From Utricularia gibba (taxonomy: Eukaryota; Streptophyta; Magnoliopsida; Lamiales; Lentibulariaceae), in NCBI GenBank assembly GCA_002189035.1, contig NEEC01000240.1, positions 1 to 42,297 of the forward strand: a stretch of DNA of 42,297 nt, given 5' to 3'. The notes beneath the pieces were generated by a model. That model was not told where the DNA came from and searched no databases. It worked only from the letters and a program-made list of their open reading frames with translations. Below are positions 22,228-35,772 of this stretch, in pieces (position 1 is the stretch's first letter; each line of letters opens with the position of its first letter). The position numbers were made by a program, and so were the translations under genes.

Positions 22228-25017
22228 CATAGTCATTTGTAGCCCGGGAAAAAAAGTGATCCATTTATTAACGTTGGGTTTTCGGCAGCTGCTTACATGT
22301 TTCTGAAGGAAAAGCTTGTCGTTTTTTGGTTGGGTGCTTTCATTGGGAAGTTCGTCCGGACCCAAGGTTCGGTTCGACTCCTGAGCCCAATCGGGTCCTA
22401 TTCGACGAAAATCGTGATGCATTTATTGAAGTTAGGATGTCATGAGCACCCAAATGGTTTTCTCATCCACAAGCTTTATATTTGAGGAGGCGCTCTCGAG
22501 GGGCACCAGGATCGGCCGGAGGTCGGGTCGGGCTCGGGCCCATAGTCATTTGTAGCCCGGGAAAAAAAGTGATCCATTTATTAACGTTGGGTTTTCGGCA
22601 GCTGCCTACATGTTTCTGAAGGAAAAGCTTGTCGTTTTTTGGTGGGTGCTTTCGTTGGGAAGTTCATCGGACCAAAGGTTCTGTTCGACTCCTGAGCCCA
22701 ATCGGGTCCTATTCGACGAAAATCGTGATGCATTTATTGAAGTTAGGATGTCATGAGCACCCAAATGGTTTTCTCATCCACAGCTTTATATTTGAGGAGG
22801 CGCTCTCGAGGGGCACCAGGATCGGGCCGGAGGTCGGGTCGGGCTCGGGCCCATAGTCATTTGTAGCCCGGGAAAAAAAGTGATCCATTTATTAACGTTG
22901 GGTTTTCGGCAGCTGCTACATGTTTCTGAAGGAAAAGCTTGTCGTTTTTGGGTGGGTGCTTTCGTTGGGAAGTTCATCCGGACCAAGGTTCGGTTCGACT
23001 CCTGCGCCAATCGGGTCCTATTCACGAAAATCGTGATGCATTTATTGAAGTTAGGATGTCATGAGCACCCCAAATGGTTTTCTCAACAATCTTTTATTTG
23101 AGGAGGCGCTCTCGAGGGGCACAGGATCGGGCCGGAGGTCGGGTCGGGCTCGGGCCATAGTCATTTGTAGCCGGGAAAAAAAGTGATCCATTTATTAACG
23201 TTGGGTTTTTCGGCAGCTGCTACATGGTTTCTGAAGGAAAAGCTTGTCGTTTTTGGTTGGGTGCTTTCGTTGGGAAGTTCGTCCGGACCCAAGGTTCGGT
23301 TCGACTCTGAGCCCAATCGGGTCCTATTCGACGAAAATCGTGATGCATTTATTGAAGTTAGGATGTCATGAGCACCCAAATGGTTTTCTCATCCACAGCT
23401 TTATATTTGAGGAGGCGCTCTCGAGGGCACCAGGATCGGGCCGGAGGTCGGGTCGGGCTCGGGCCATAGTCATTTGTAGCCCGGGAAAAAAAGTGATCCA
23501 TTTATTAACGTTGGGTTTTCGGCAGCTGCTACATGGTTTCTGAAGGAAAAGCTTGTCGTTTTTTGGTTGGGTGCTTTCGTTGGGAAGTTCGTCCGGACCC
23601 AAGGTTCGGTTCGACTCCTGAGCCCAATCGGGTCCTATTCGACGAAAATCGTGATGCATTTATTGAAGTTAGGATGTCATGAGCACCCAAATGGTTTTCT
23701 CATCCACAAGCTTTATATTTGAGGAGGCGCTCTCGAGGGGCACCAGGATCGGGCCGGAGGTCGGTCGGGCTCGGGCCCATAGTCATTTGTAGCCCGGGAA
23801 AAAAGTGATCCATTTATTAACGTTGGGTTTTCGGCAGCTGCTACATGTTTCTGAAGGAAAAGCTTGTCGTTTTTGGTGGGTGCTTTCGTTGGGAAGTTCA
23901 TCCGGACCCAAGGTTCGGTTCGACTCTGAGCCAATCGGGTCCTATTCGACGAAAATCGTGATGCATTTATTGAAGTTAGGATGTCATGAGCACCCAAATG
24001 GTTTTCTCATCCACAAGCTTTATATTTGAGGAGGCGCTCTCGAGGGGCACCAGGATCGGGCCGGAGTCGGGTCGGGCTCGGGCCCATAGTCATTTGTAGC
24101 CCGGGAAAAAAAGTGATCCATTTATTAACGTTGGGTTTTCGGCAGCTGCTTACATGGTTTCTGAAGGAAAAGCTTGTCGTTTTTGGTTGGGTGCTTTCGT
24201 TGGGAAGTTCGTCCGGACCAAGGTTCGGTTCGACTCCTGAGCCCAATCGGGTCCTATTCGACGAAAATCGTGATGCATTTATTGAAGTTAGGATGTCATG
24301 AGCACCCCAAATGGTTTTCTCATCCAGCTTTATATTTGAGGAGGCGCTCTCGAGGGGCACCAGGATCGGGCCGGAGGTCGGGTCGGGCTCGGGCCCATAG
24401 TCATTTGTAGCCGGGAAAAAAAAGTGATCCATTTATTAACGTTGGGTTTTCGGCAGCTGCTTACATGGTTTCTGAAGGAAAAGCTTGTCGTTTTTTGGTG
24501 GGTGCTTTCGTTGGGAAGTTCGTCCGGACCCAAGGTTCGGTTCGACTCCTGAGCCCAATCGGGTCCTATTCGACGAAAATCGTGATGCATTTATTGAAGT
24601 TAGGATGTCATGAGCACCCCAAATGGTTTTCTCATCCACAAGCTTTATATTTGAGGAGGCGCTCTCGAGGGGCACCAGGATCGGCCGGAGGTCGGGTCGG
24701 GCTCGGGCCATAGTCATTTGTAGCCCGGGAAAAAAAGTGATCCATTTATTAACGTTGGGTTTTCGGCAGCTGCTACATGTTTCTGAAGGAAAAGCTTGTC
24801 GTTTTTGGTGGGTGCTTTCGTTGGGAAGTTCATCCGGACCCAAGGTTCGTTCGACTCCTGAGCCCATCGGGTCCTATTCGACGAAAATCGTGATGCATTT
24901 ATTGAAGTTAGGATGTCATGAGCACCCCAAATGGTTTTCTCATCCACAAGCTTTATATTTGAGGAGGCGCTCTCGAGGGGCACCAGGATCGGCCGGAGGT
25001 CGGGTCGGGCTCGGGCC

Positions 25018-25318
25018 CATAGTCATTTGTAGCCGGGAAAAAAGTGATCCATTTATTAACGTTGGGTTTTCGGCAGCTGCTTACATTGGAAGGAAAAGCT
25101 TGTCGTTTTTGGGTGGGTGCTTTCGTTGGGAAGTTCATCCGGACCCAAGGTTCGGTTCGACTCCTGAGCCCAATCGGGTCCTATTCGACGAAAATCGTGA
25201 TGCATTTATTGAAGTTAGGATGTCATGAGCACCCAAATGGTTTTCTCATCCACAACTTTTTATTTGAGGAGGCGCTCTCGAGGGGCAAGGATCGGGCCGG
25301 AGGTCGGGTCGGTCGGGC
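25018..25318. repeat. Monomer lacking the tttctg step
   Basis: Near 25081 the sequence reads cttacattggaaggaaaag, missing the ttct bases between cattg and gaagg. The tail is also short (ggggcaagg, gggtcggtcggg). Confidence 0.75.
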
Positions 25319-28300
25319 CATAGTCATTTGTAGCCCGGCAAAAAAAGTGATCCATTTATTAACGTTGGGTTTTCGGCAGCTGCCTACATGTTTCTGAAGG
25401 AAAAGCTTGTCGTTTTTGGGTGGGTGCTTTCGTTGGGAAGTTCATCCGAACCAAGGTTCGGTTCGACTCCTGAGCCCAATCGGGTCCTATTCGACGAAAA
25501 TCGTGATGCATTTATTGAAGTTAGGATGTCATGAGCACCCCAAATGGTTTTCTCATCCACAAGCTTTATATTTGAGGAGGCGCTCTCGAGGGGCACCAGG
25601 ATCGGGCCGGAGGTCGGGTCGGGCTCGGGCCCATAGTCATTTGTAGCCCGGAAAAAAAAGTGATCCATTTATTAACGTTGGGTTTTCGGCAGCTGCTTAC
25701 ATGGTTTCTGAAGGAAAAGCTTGTCGTTTTTTGGTTGGGTGCTTTCGTTGGGAAGTTCGTCCGGACCCAAGGTTCGGTTCGACTCCTGAGCCCAATCGGG
25801 TCCTATTCGACGAAAATCGTGATGCATTTATTGAAGTTAGGATGTCATGAGCACCCCAAATGGTTTCTCATCCACAAGCTTTTATTTGAGGAGGCGCTCT
25901 CGAGGGGCACCAGGATCGGGCCGGAGGTCGGGTCGGGCTCGGGCCCATAGTCATTTGTAGCCCGGGAAAAAAAGTGATCCATTTATTAACGTTGGGTTTT
26001 CGGCAGCTGCTACATGTTTTCTGAAGGAAAAGCTTGTCGTTTTTGGGTGGGTGCTTTCGTTGGGAAGTTCATCCGGACCAAGGTTCGGTTCGACTCCTGA
26101 GCCAATCGGGTCCTATTCAACGAAAATCGTGATGCATTTATTGAAGTTAGGATGTCATGAGCCCAAATGGTTTTCTCATCCACAAGCTTTTTATTTGAGG
26201 AGGCGCTCTCGAGGGGCACTAGGATCGGCCGGAGGTCGGGTCGGGCTCGGGCCATAGTCATTTGTAGCCGGCAAAAAAAGTGATCCATTTATTAACGTTG
26301 GGTTTTCGGCAGCTGCTACATGTTTTCTGAAGGAAAAGCTTGTCGTTTTTGGGTGGGTGCTTTCGTTGGGAAGTTCATCCGGACCCAAGGTTCGGTTCGA
26401 CTCCTGAGCCCAATCGGGTCCTATTCGACGAAAATCGTGATGCATTTATTGAAGTTAGGATGTCATGAGCACCCCAAATGGTTTTCTCATCCACAAGCTT
26501 TATTTTGAGGAGGCGCTCTCGAGGGGCACCAGGATCGGGCCGGAGGTCGGGTCGGGCTCGGGCCCATAGTCATTTGTAGCCCGGGAAAAAAGTGATCCAT
26601 TTATTAACGTTGGGTTTTCGGCAGCTGCCTACATGTTTTCTGAAGGAAAAGCTTGTCGTTTTTGGTGGGTGCTTTCGTTGGGAAGTTCATCCGGACCCAA
26701 GGTTCGGTTCGACTCTGAGCCAATCGGGTCCTATTCGACGAAAATCGTGATGCATTTATTGAAGTTAGGATGTCATGAGCACCCAAATGGTTTTTCTCAT
26801 CACAACTTTTTATTTGAGGAGGCGCTCTCGAGGGCACAGGATCGGGCCGGAGGTCGGGTCGGGCTCGGGCCATAGTCATTTGTAGCCCGGCAAAAAAAGT
26901 GATCCATTTATTAACGTTGGGTTTTCGGCAGCTGCCTACATGTTTCTGAAGGAAAAGCTTGTCGTTTTTGGGTGGGTGCTTTCGTTGGGAAGTTCATCCG
27001 GACCCAAGGTTCGGTTCGACTCCTGAGCCAATCGGGTCCTATTCACGAAAATCGTGATGCATTTATTGAAGTTAGGATGTCATGAGCACCAAATGGTTTT
27101 CTCATCCACAAGCTTTATATTTGAGGAGGCGCTCTCGAGGGCACCAGGATCGGGCCGGAGGTCGGGTCGGGCTCGGGCCCATAGTCATTTGTAGCCCGGA
27201 AAAAAAGTGATCCATTTATTAACGTTGGGTTTTCGGCAGCTGCTTACATGGTTTCTGAAGGAAAAGCTTGTCGTTTTTGGTTGGGTGCTTTCGTTGGGAA
27301 GTTCGTCCGGACCCAAGGTTCGGTTCGACTCCTGAGCCAATCGGGTCCTATTCGACGAAAATCGTGATGCATTTATTGAAGTTAGGATGTCATGAGCACC
27401 CAAATGGTTTTCTCATCCACAAGCTTTATATTTGAGGAGGCGCTCTCGAGGGGCCAGGATCGGGCCGGAGGTCGGGTCGGGCTCGGGCCATAGTCATTTG
27501 TAGCCCGGGAAAAAAAGTGATCCATTTATTAACGTTGGGTTTTCGGCAGCTGCCTACATGGTTTCTGAAGGAAAAGCTTGTCGTTTTTGGTTGGGTGCTT
27601 TCGTTGGGAAGTTCATCGGACCAAGGTTCGGTTCGACTCCTGAGCCAATCGGGTCCTATTCGACGAAAATCGTGATGCATTTATTGAAGTTAGGATGTCA
27701 TGAGCACCCCAAATGGTTTTCTCATCCACAAGCTTTTATTTGAGGAGGCGCTCTCGAGGGGCACCAGGATCGGGCCGGAGGTCGGGTCGGGCTCGGGCCC
27801 ATAGTCATTTGTAGCCCGGCAAAAAAGTGATCCATTTATTAACGTGGGTTTTCGGCAGCTGCCTACATTGTTTCTGAAGGAAAAGCTTGTCGTTTTTGGG
27901 TGGGTGCTTTCGTTGGGAAGTTCATCCGACCCAAGGTTCGTTCGACTCTGAGCCCATCGGGTCCTATTCGACGAAAATCGTGATGCATTTATTGAAGTTA
28001 GGATGTCATGAGCACCCAAATGGTTTTCTCATCCACAAGCTTTATATTTGAGGAGGCGCTCTCGAGGGGCACCAGGATCGGGCCGGAGGTCGGGTCGGGC
28101 TCGGGCCCATAGTCATTTGTAGCCCGGGAAAAAAAGTGATCCATTTATTAACGTTGGGTTTTCGGCAGCTGCTTACATGGTTTCTGAAGGAAAAGCTTGT
28201 CGTTTTTTGGTTGGGTGCTTTCATTGGGAAGTTCATCCGGACCCAAGGTTCGGTTCGACTCCTGAGCCCAATCGGGTCCTATTCGACGAAAATCGTGATG

Positions 28301-30894
28301 CATTTATTGAAGTTAGGATGTCATGAGCACCCAAATGGTTTTCTCATCCACAAGCTTTATATTTGAGGAGGCGCTCTCGAGGGGCACCAGGATCGGGCCG
28401 GAGGTCGGGTCGGGCTCGGGCCATAGTCATTTGTAGCCGGGAAAAAAAGTGATCCATTTATTAACGTTGGGTTTTCGGCAGCTGCTACATGTTTCTGAAG
28501 GAAAAGCTTGTCGTTTTTGGGTGGGTGCTTTCGTTGGGAAGTTCATCCGGACCAAGGTTCGGTTCGACTCCTGAGCCAATCGGGTCCTATTCGACGAAAA
28601 TCGTGATGCATTTATTGAAGTTAGGATGTCATGAGCACCCCAAATGGTTTTCTCATCCACAAGCTTTTTATTTGAGGAGGCGCTCTCGAGGGGCACAGGA
28701 TCGGGCCGGAGGTCGGTCGGGCTCGGGCCATAGTCATTTGTAGCCCGGCAAAAAAAGTGATCCATTTATTAACGTTGGGTTTTCGGCAGCTGCTACATGT
28801 TTCTGAAGGAAAAGCTTGTCGTTTTTGGGTGGGTGCTTTCATTGGGAAGTTCGTCCGGACCAAGGTTCGGTTCGACTCTGAGCCCAATCGGGTCCTATTC
28901 GACGAAAATCGTGATGCATTTATTGAAGTTAGGATGTCATGAGCACCCAAATGGTTTTCTCATCCACAAGCTTTATATTTGAGGAGGCGCTCTCGAGGGG
29001 CACCAGGATCGGGCCGGAGGTCGGGTCGGGCTCGGGCCCATAGTCATTTGTAGCCCGGGAAAAAAAAGTGATCCATTTATTAACGTTGGGTTTTCGGCAG
29101 CTGCCTACATGTTTCTGAAGGAAAAGCTTGTCGTTTTTGGGTGGGTGCTTTCGTTGGGAAGTTCATCCGGACCCAAGGTTCGGTTCGACTCCTGAGCCAA
29201 TCGGGTCCTATTCAACGAAAATCGTGATGCATTTATTGAAGTTAGGATGTCATGAGCACCCAAATGGTTTTCTCATCCACAACTTTTTATTTGAGGAGGC
29301 GCTCTCGAGGGGCACCAGGATCGGCCGGAGGTCGGGTCGGGCTCGGGCCCATAGTCATTTGTAGCCCGGCAAAAAAAGTGATCCATTTATTAACGTTGGG
29401 TTTTCGGCAGCTGCTACATTGTTTCTGAAGGAAAAGCTTGTCGTTTTTGGGTGGGTGCTTTCGTTGGGAAGTTCATCCGGACCAAGGTTCGTTCGACTCC
29501 TGAGCCCAATCGGGTCCTATTCGACGAAAATCGTGATGCATTTATTGAAGTTAGGATGTCATGAGCACCAAATGGTTTTCTCATCCACAAGCTTTATATT
29601 TGAGGAGGCGCTCTCGAGGGGCACCAGGATCGGGCCGGAGGTCGGGTCGGGCTCGGCCATAGTCATTTGTAGCCCGGGAAAAAAAGTGATCCATTTATTA
29701 ACGTTGGGTTTTCGGCAGCTGCTTACATGGTTTTGAAGGAAAAGCTTGTCGTTTTTGGTTGGGTGCTTTCGTTGGGAAGTTCGTCCGGACCCAAGGTTCG
29801 GTTCGACTCCTGAGCCCAATCGGGTCCTATTCGACGAAAATCGTGATGCATTTATTGAAGTTAGGATGTCATGAGCACCCAAATGGTTTTCTCATCCACA
29901 AGCTTTATATTTGAGGAGGCGCTCTCGAGGGGCACCAGGATCGGGCGGAGGTCGGGTCGGGCTCGGCCCATAGTCATTTGTAGCCGGGAAAAAAAAGTGA
30001 TCCATTTATTAACGTTGGGTTTTCGGCAGCTGCTACATGGTTTCTGAAGGAAAAGCTTGTCGTTTTTGGTGGGTGCTTTCATTGGGAAGTTCGTCCGGAC
30101 CCAAGGTTCGGTTCGACTCCTGAGCCCAATCGGGTCCTATTCGACGAAAATCGTGATGCATTTATTGAAGTTAGGATGTCATGAGCACCCAAATGGTTTT
30201 CTCATCCACAAGCTTTTATTTGAGGAGGCGCTCTCGAGGGGCACCAGGATCGGGCCGGAGGTCGGGTCGGGCTCGGGCCCATAGTCATTTGTAGCCCGGG
30301 AAAAAAAGTGATCCATTTATTAACGTTGGGTTTTCGGCAGCTGCTACATGGTTTCTGAAGGAAAAGCTTGTCGTTTTTGGTTGGGTGCTTTCATTGGGAA
30401 GTTCATCCGGACAAGGTTCGGTTCGACTCTGAGCCCAATCGGGTCCTATTCGACGAAAATCGTGATGCATTTATTGAAGTTAGGATGTCATGAGCACCCA
30501 AATGGTTTTCTCATCCACAAGCTTTATATTTGAGGAGGCGCTCTCGAGGGGCACCAGGATCGGGCCGGAGGTCGGGTCGGGCTCGGGCCCATAGTCATTT
30601 GTAGCCGGGAAAAAAAGTGATCCATTTATTAACGTTGGGTTTTCGGCAGCTGCTACATGTTTCTGAAGGAAAAGCTTGTCGTTTTTGGTGGGTGCTTTCG
30701 TTGGGAAGTTCATCCGGACCAAGGTTCGGTTCGACTCCTGAGCCAATCGGGTCCTATTCAACGAAAATCGTGATGCATTTATTGAAGTTAGGATGTCATG
30801 AGCACCCCAAATGGTTTTCTCATCCACAAGCTTTATATTTGAGGAGGCGCTCGAGGGGCACAGGATCGGGCCGGAGGTCGGGTCGGGCTCGGGC

Positions 30895-31196
30895 CATAGT
30901 CATTTGTAGCCCGGCAAAAAAAAGTGATCCATTTATTAACGTTGGGTTTTCGGCAGCTGCCTACATGAAAGGAAAAGCTTGTCGTTTTTGGTTGGGTGCT
31001 TTCGTTGGGAAGTTCATCCGGACCAAGGTTTTCGACTCTGAGCCAATCGGGTCCTATTCGACGAAAATCGTGATGCATTTATTGAAGTTAGGATGTCATG
31101 AGCACCCAAATGGTTTTCTCATCCACAAGCTTTTATATTTGAGGAGGCGCTCTCGAGGGGCACCAGGATCGGGCCGGAGGTCGGGTCGGGCTCGGC
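30895..31196. repeat. Monomer with two internal losses
   Basis: Near 30961 the text reads ctacatgaaaggaaaagc, lacking the gtttct step. Near 31026 it reads aaggttttcgactctg, lacking the cgg step before ttcgac. The rest of the copy is normal, with an A-type tail. Confidence 0.75.
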
Positions 31197-31503
31197 CATA
31201 GTCATTTGTAGCCGGGAAAAAAAGTGATCCATTTATTAACGTTGGGTTTTCGGCAGCTGCTTACATGGTTTCTGAAGGAAAAGCTTGTCTTTTTTGGTGG
31301 GTGCTTTTGGGAAGTTCGTCCGGACCCAAGTTCGGTTCGACTCCTGAGCCAATCGGGTCCTATTCGACGAAAATCGTGATGCATTTATTGAAGTTAGGAT
31401 GTCATGAGCACCCCAAATGGTTTTCTCATCCACAAGCTTTATATTTGAGGAGGCGCTCTCGAGGGGCACCAGGATCGGGCCGGAGGTCGGGTCGGGCTCG
31501 GGC

Positions 31504-31803
31504 CATAGTCATTTGTAGCCCGGGAAAAAAGTGATCCATTTATTAACGTTGGGTTTTCGGCAGCTGCCTACATGTTTCTGAAGGAAAAGCTTGTCGTTTT
31601 TGGGTGGGTGCTTTCGTTGGGAAGTTCCCCAAGGTTCGTTCGACTCCTGAGCCCAATCGGTCCTATTCGACGAAAATCGTGATGCATTTATTGAAGTTAG
31701 GATGTCATGAGCACCAAATGGTTTTCTCATCCACAAGCTTTTATTTGAGGAGGCGCTCTCGAGGGGCACCAGGATGGGCCGGAGGTCGGGTCGGGCTCGG
31801 GCC
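31504..31803. repeat. Monomer lacking the atccgga step (300 bp)
   Basis: Near 31621 the sequence reads gaagttccccaaggttcg, so the segment normally reading catccggaccc is reduced. Later it ends with a shortened aggatgggccgg. Confidence 0.7.
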
Positions 31804-34800
31804 CATAGTCATTTGTAGCCGGGAAAAAAAGTGATCCATTTATTAACGTTGGGTTTTCGGCAGCTGCTTACATGTTTCTGAAGGAAAAGCTTGTCGTTTT
31901 TGGGTGGGTGCTTTCGTTGGGAAGTTCTCCGGACCAAGGTTCGGTTCGACTCCTGAGCCAATCGGGTCCTATTCGACGAAAATCGTGATGCATTTATTGA
32001 AGTTAGGATGTCATGAGCACCCAAATGGTTTTCTCCACATTTTTTATTTGAGGAGGCGCTCTCGAGGGGCACAGGATCGGCCGGAGGTCGGTCGGTCGGG
32101 CCATAGTCATTTGTAGCCCGGCAAAAAAGTGATCCATTTATTAACGTTGGGTTTTCGGCAGCTGCTACATGTTTTGAAGGAAAGCTTGTCGTTTTTGGTG
32201 GGTGCTTTCGTTGGGAAGTTCATCCGACCCAAGGTTCTGTTCGACTCCTGAGCCCATCGGGTCTATTCGACGAAAATCGTGATGCATTTATTGAAGTTAG
32301 GATGTCATGAGCACCAAATGGTTTTCTCTCATCACAAGCTTTATATTTGAGGAGGCGCTCTCGAGGGCACAGGATCGGGCCGGAGGTCGGGTCGGGCTCG
32401 GGCCATAGTCATTTGTAGCCCGGGAAAAAAGTGATCCATTTATTAACGTTGGGTTTTCGGCAGCTGCTTACATGGTTTCTGAAGGAAAAGCTTGTCGTTT
32501 TTGGTTGGGTGCTTTCATTGGGAAGTTCGTCCGGACCCAAGGTTCGGTTCGACTCCTGAGCCCAATCGGGTCCTATTCGACGAAAATCGTGATGCATTTA
32601 TTGAAGTTAGGATGTCATGAGCACCCAAATGGTTTTCTCATCACAAGCTTTATATTTGAGGAGGCGCTCTCGAGGGCACCAGGATCGGCCGGAGGTCGGG
32701 TCGGGCTCGGGCCCATAGTCATTTGTAGCCCGGGAAAAAAAGTGATCCATTTATTAAGTTGGGTTTTCGGCAGCTGCCTACATGTTTCTGAAGGAAAAGC
32801 TTGTCGTTTTGGGTGGGTGCTTTCGTTGGGAAGTTCATCCGGACCCAAGGTTCGGTTCGACTCCTGAGCCCAATCGGGTCCTATTCACGAAAATCGTGAT
32901 GCATTTTTGAAGTTAGGATGTCATGAGCACCAAATGGTTTTCTCATCCACAAGCTTTTATTTGAGGAGGCGCTCTCGAGGGGCACCAGGATCGGGCCGGA
33001 GGTCGGTCGGGCTCGGGCCCATAGTCATTTGTAGCCCGGCAAAAAAAGTGATCCATTTATTAACGTTGGTTTTCGGCAGCTGCTACATGTTTCTGAAGGA
33101 AAAGCTTGTCGTTTTTGGTGGGTGCTTTCGTTGGAAAGTTCATCCGGACCAAGGTTCGGTTCGACTCCTGAGCCCAATCGGGTCCTATTCAACGAAAATC
33201 GTGATGCATTTATTGAAGTTAGGATGTCATGAGCACCCCAAATGGTTTTCTCATCCACAAGCTTTATATTTGAGGAGGCGCTCTCGAGGGGCACTAGGAT
33301 CGGGCCGAGGTCTCGGGCCCATAGTCATTTGTAGCCCGGCAAAAAAGTGATCCATTTATTAACGTTGGGTTTTCGGCAGCTGCCTACATTGTTTCTGAAG
33401 GAAAAGCTTGTCGTTTTTGGGTGGGTGCTTTCGTTGGAAGTTCATCCGGACCAAGGTTCGGTTCGACTCCTGCCCAATCGGGTCCTATTCGACGAAAATC
33501 GTGATGCATTTATTGAAGTTAGGATGTCATGAGCACCCCAAATGGTTTTCTCATCCACAAGCTTTATATTTGAGGAGGCGCTCTCGAGGGGCACCAGGAT
33601 CGGCCGGAGGTCGGGTCGGGCTCGGGCCATAGTCATTTGTAGCCCGGCAAAAAAAGTGATCCATTTATTAACGTTGGGTTTTCGGCAGCTGCTACATGTT
33701 TCTGAAGGAAAAGCTTGTCGTTTTTGGGTGGGTGCTTTCGTTGGGAAGTTCATCCGGACCCAAGGTTCGGTTCGACTCCTGAGCCAATCGGGTCCTATTC
33801 GACGAAAATCGTGATGCATTTATTGAAGTTAGGATGTCATGAGCACCCCAAATGGTTTTCTCATCCACAAGCTTTATATTTGAGGAGGCGCTCTCGAGGG
33901 GCACAGGATCGGGCCGGAGGTCGGTCGGGCTCGGGCCCATAGTCATTTGTAGCCCGGGAAAAAAAGTGATCCATTTATTAACGTTGGGTTTTCGGCAGCT
34001 GCCTACATTTTTCTGAAGGAAAAGCTTGTCGTTTTTGGTGGGTGCTTTCGTTGGGAAGTTCATCCGGACCCAAGGTTCGTTCGACTCCTGAGCCCAATCG
34101 GGTCCTATTCGACGAAAATCGTGATGCATTTATTGAAGTTAGGATGTCATGAGCACCCCAAATGGTTTTCCAACCACACTTTTTATTTGAGGAGGCGCTC
34201 TCGAGGGGCACAGGATCGGCCGGAGGTCGGTCGGCTCGGGCCCATAGTCATTTGTAGCCCGGCAAAAAAAGTGATCCATTTATTAACGTTGGGTTTTCGG
34301 CAGCTGCTACATGGTTTCTGAAGGAAAAGCTTGTCGTTTTTGGTGGGTGCTTTCGTTGGGAAGTTCATCCGGACCAAGGTTCGGTTCGACTCCTGAGCCC
34401 ATCGGGTCCTATTCGACGAAAATCGTGATGCATTTATTGAAGTTAGGATGTCATGAGCACCCAAATGGTTTTCTCATCCACAACTTTATATTTGAGGAGG
34501 CGCTCTCGAGGGGCACCAGGATCGGGCCGGAGGTCGGGTCGGGCTCGGGCCCATAGTCATTTGTAGCCCGGGAAAAAAAGTGATCCATTTATTAACGTTG
34601 GGTTTTCGGCAGCTGCCTACATGGTTTCTGAAGGAAAAGCTTGTCGTTTTTGGTGGGTGCTTTCGTTGGGAAGTTCATCCGGACCCAAGGTTCGGTTCGA
34701 CTCCTGAGCCCAATCGGGTCCTATTCGACGAAAATCGTGATGCATTTATTGAAGTTAGGATGTCATGAGCACCCCAAATGGTTTCTCATCCACAAGCTTT

Positions 34801-35470
34801 ATATTTGAGGAGGCGCTCTCGAGGGGCACCAGGATCGGGCCGGAGGTCGGGTCGGGCTCGGCCCATAGTCATTTGTAGCCCGGCAAAAAAAGTGATCCAT
34901 TTATTAACGTTGGGTTTTCGGCAGCTGCTACATTGTTTCTGAAGGAAAAGCTTGTCGTTTTTGGGTGGGTGCTTTCGTTGGGAAGTTCATCCGGACCAAG
35001 GTTCGGTTCGACTCCTCCCCAATCGGGTCCTATTCGACGAAAATCGTGATGCATTTATTGAAGTTAGGATGTCATGAGCACCCAAATGGTTTTCTCACCA
35101 CAACTTTTTATTTGAGGAGGCGCTCTCGAGGGGCACTAGGATCGGCCGGAGGTCGTCGGGGCCCATAGTCATTTGTAGCCCGGCAAAAAAAGTGATCCAT
35201 TTATTAACGTTGGGTTTTCGGCAGCTGCCTACATGTTTCTGAAGGAAAAGCTTGTCGTTTTTGGGTGGGTGCTTTCGTTGGGAAGTTCCGGACCCAAGGT
35301 TCGTTCGACTCCTGAGCCCAATCGGGTCCTATTCGACGAAAATCGTGATGCATTTATTGAAGTTAGGATGTCATGAGCACCCCAAATGGTTTTCTCATCC
35401 ACAAGCTTTATATTTGAGGAGGCGCTCTCGAGGGCACCAGGATCGGGCCGGAGGTCGGGTCGGCTCGGCC

Positions 35471-35772
35471 CATAGTCATTTGTAGCCCGGGAAAAAAAGT
35501 GATCCATTTATTAACGTTGGGTTTTTTACATGTTTCTGAAGGAAAAGCTTGTCGTTTTTGGTGGGTGCTTTCGTTGGGAAGTTCATCCGGACCCAAGGTT
35601 CGGTTCGACTCCTGAGCCCAATCGGGTCCTATTCGACGAAAATCGTGATGCATTTATTGAAGTTAGGATGTCATGAGCACCCCAAATGGTTTTCTCATCC
35701 ACAAGCTTTATATTTGAGGAGGCGCTCTCGAGGGGCACCAGGATCGGCCGGAGGTCGGGTCGGGCTCGGGCC
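35471..35772. repeat. Monomer with loss of the PvuII segment
   Basis: Around 35520-35530 the sequence runs from gggtttt directly to ttacatg. About ten bases that hold cggcagctgc in all neighbours are missing. This is one of the larger internal deletions in the window. Confidence 0.8.

Noticed and set aside
24623-25228. A 201-residue frame, and a similar 194-residue frame at 30617-31201
   Set aside because: Both are translations of consecutive monomers with frame changes at each indel. No start context, domain or codon pattern separates them from the rest of the array.
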